Shown in pieces: positions 62,972-64,000 of a stretch of 64,000 nt of DNA. The first letter of the stretch is position 1; every line of letters starts with the position of its first letter. The translations under genes were made by a program, and so were the position numbers. Location: positions 66,904,932 to 66,968,931 of the forward strand of contig OZ020270.1 of NCBI GenBank assembly GCA_963971225.1, given 5' to 3'. A model generated the notes under the pieces. The model worked only from the letters and a program-made list of their open reading frames with translations. It was not told the origin of the DNA and did no database searches. This stretch comes from Melieria omissa (Eukaryota; Arthropoda; Insecta; Diptera; Ulidiidae).

Positions 62972-63456
62972 CACCAATACCTCGCTTTGCGTCGTTTCGG
63001 TTTGCATTTTTTCGAAGTTGCGTCGCGGCTGAATTAGTACTAATTTTCACTGTGCGTCGTTAGATTTTCGAATTTGCGTTGTTTTGGGTTCAAGTCTTTA
63101 AATTTTTTTTCTTTTTTTTCTAAAAGATGGCACGACTTTTGTTTCTAATTGCGCCATGTCATTAGAACTCGGGGATTCCCTTTCTAACTTTTGTGAAAGA
63201 AAGCCGACTTACGACAACAGCCACTATGGACTCATCAGACAGTGAAATTAATTAAAATATTTTATTTTGTTTTAATTGAATTTGTTTTTCTTTGTTTGTA
63301 TGTAATAAAATTGTCCAATTTTCTTTTTAAAAAGTAGTATTTTCGTAGCCCTGGAACCTATCTTCGATCTTTACATGTTTTGCTATAGAAAATCATAATT
63401 CACTGTGCGTCATGCTTATTTGGAACGTAACCACGACGCAAAGTGAGGTATGAGTG
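62972..63456. mobile_element. TA-flanked MITE in gypsy integrase
   Basis: Ends TACACCAATACCTCGCTTTG (62972) and the complement of TACACTCATACCTCACTTTG (63456), 25 bp with three mismatches. TA (or TATA) flanks both ends. An inner repeat TCACTGTGCGTC occurs at about 63048 and 63402. 485 bp. It splits the integrase zinc region between EKNYY and PNLKEK. Tc1-mariner-type MITE by target. It holds a short ATG frame (MDSSDSEIN) that may be a transposase relic. Confidence 0.75.
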
Positions 63457-64000
63457 TATAGTAGTTTTTCTCCACCAGTTCTTGGGTTTTTTTAGCCGCA
63501 AAATGCCCCTGATTGTGTGCCAACTTTAAAATTTCGTCCTCCATGACTGATGGTATTACTAATAGTTTCTTGATTGGATCTTTGTATACCAACCCGTTCT
63601 TAAAAAAAAAAATTTCATAACTTCCGGTTTCTAAAATTTTCCTCATGGCCCTAATCCAATCGTCCTGCGCTTGTGCCTCCTTTAGCCTGAACTTTAGCGA
63701 ATCCTCGACTAAAAGACAATACACACGACTCAATGCGTCCACATGCCGCATACGTGAACCTGACCTGTGCTTCACTACGAAATCGTACTCCTGTAGATAC
63801 AACCCCCACCGCATGATTCCATCTGGTACATCCTGTTTCTTAACTGTCATTGCAAAAGCATTGCAATCACTGACGATTTTAAATTTAATATCTTTCAAGT
63901 AAATACGCCACTTTTTTAACGCCTTTATTACCGCCAGCACCTCGAGTTCGTACGAACTGTATTTTTCTTCAACTGGCTTAGTCTTACGGCTCATAAACTC

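Larger units (their letters stand above)
61231..63994 (-). pseudogene. Gypsy pol C-half: RNase H and integrase, broken
   Basis: From 63994: RNase H (KYSSYELEVLAVIKAL, IVSDCNAFAMTVKK, RMRHVDALSRV), linker, integrase HHCC (LAHNQGHFAAKKTQELVEKNYY). A MITE then intervenes at 62972-63456, followed by PNLKEKAEKVVKSCIE, a second insertion (62058-62918), and ECIVVDAKRGKK. The core has HIFVIIDGFSKFVW (first Asp), an in-frame TAA at 61860-61862 (Ser to stop) immediately before DRGVAFTSNAFKEY (second Asp), and APGVPRGNGQVERVHR (Glu). A frameshift near 61550 leads to the C-terminal part (FDKNRKEEIDYTVNDLVAIKR, KFLGPYKITEKL), stop 61231. All DDE residues are present but the gene is interrupted. Confidence 0.85.
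60784..64000 (-). mobile_element. Second Ty3/gypsy lineage (mdg3-like?), runs off the window
   Basis: Minus orientation: 3' LTR 60784-61212, integrase 61231 to about 62970, RNase H 63416-63994. RT and upstream parts lie beyond 64000. Two TIR elements interrupt integrase. RNase H phrases (YELEVLAVIKALKKW, RMRHVDALSR) resemble the mdg3/micropia branch; this is my recollection, not a search. Clearly different from the gypsy family at 20-31 kb. Confidence 0.8.

Overview
This window is eukaryotic DNA from a higher fly, most likely a tephritid-type fruit fly. The species cannot be fixed from sequence alone. The evidence is an intron-flanked exon of the SKI/SNO corepressor fuss (fussel/Corl/SKOR family) in distinctly fly-like form, canonical GT-AG splice sites, AT-rich spacers, and a repeat fauna of gypsy, RNase H-bearing LOA/R1/I-type, CR1-like, mariner, Tc1, piggyBac, hAT, PIF/Harbinger and Transib-like elements. 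The only host gene sequence I can defend is the fuss exon at 52326-54758 (+). Nearly everything else is transposable element, and many insertions can be proved by target-site duplications (TSDs), restored reading frames or paralogous empty sites inside the window. In Drosophila melanogaster fuss lies on the dot chromosome (Muller F), and element F corresponds to the ancestral X of many flies. A TE-choked F/X-like location is therefore a reasonable inference, but not proven here.

Layout. 1-2.1 kb: a retroelement gag-like relic split by a TTA-flanked miniature element that itself carries a 5'-truncated LINE. 2.5-4.6 kb: a foldback element. 4.7-5.9 kb: an unclassified inverted-repeat element. 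6.5-9.2 kb: a CR1-like tail and a gypsy remnant with a mariner-like insertion in its LTR. 9.3-12.7 kb: a dispersed repeat holding a hAT element (8-bp TSD) that in turn holds two solo LTRs and small MITEs. 12.8-14.9 kb: a piggyBac element (TTAA) and a pogo-like MITE. 15.2-20.0 kb: an almost complete LINE (18-bp TSD). 20.1-23.1 kb: a gypsy element deleted down to one gag-integrase fusion frame. 23.1-26.7 kb: a hAT relic split by an I-like LINE, followed by LINE scraps and two SINEs.

27.5-33.3 kb: a two-gene Harbinger transposon whose transposase was invaded by gypsy, while its Myb/SANT-like partner gene survives. 33.6-35.9 kb: a Harbinger MITE and a CR1-like LINE. 36.2-37.1 kb: a TTAA element with an acidic ORF. 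37.3-42.9 kb: a LOA-type LINE with a 701-bp tandem duplication. 43.1-45.6 kb: a mariner invaded by a MITE and by a second mariner. 46.8-51.9 kb: a TIR element with a SINE inside, then a second copy of the 9.3-kb repeat invaded by a TTAA MITE and by a Transib-like element.

52.3-54.8 kb: the fuss exon, with a mariner-like insertion starting about 20 bp inside the downstream intron. 55.4-57.7 kb: a three-level nest (mariner in Tc1 in a gypsy LTR). 58.1-60.8 kb: a SINE, a large foldback repeat and LINE tails. 60.8-64 kb: the 3' half of a second Ty3/gypsy lineage, its integrase frame broken by two TIR elements and continuing beyond the window.

The main interest is the fully resolvable nesting (several three- to four-level stacks), a Transib-like element with V(D)J-signal-like CACAGTG ends, two SINE families sharing a core, and several internally deleted elements that keep long open frames.
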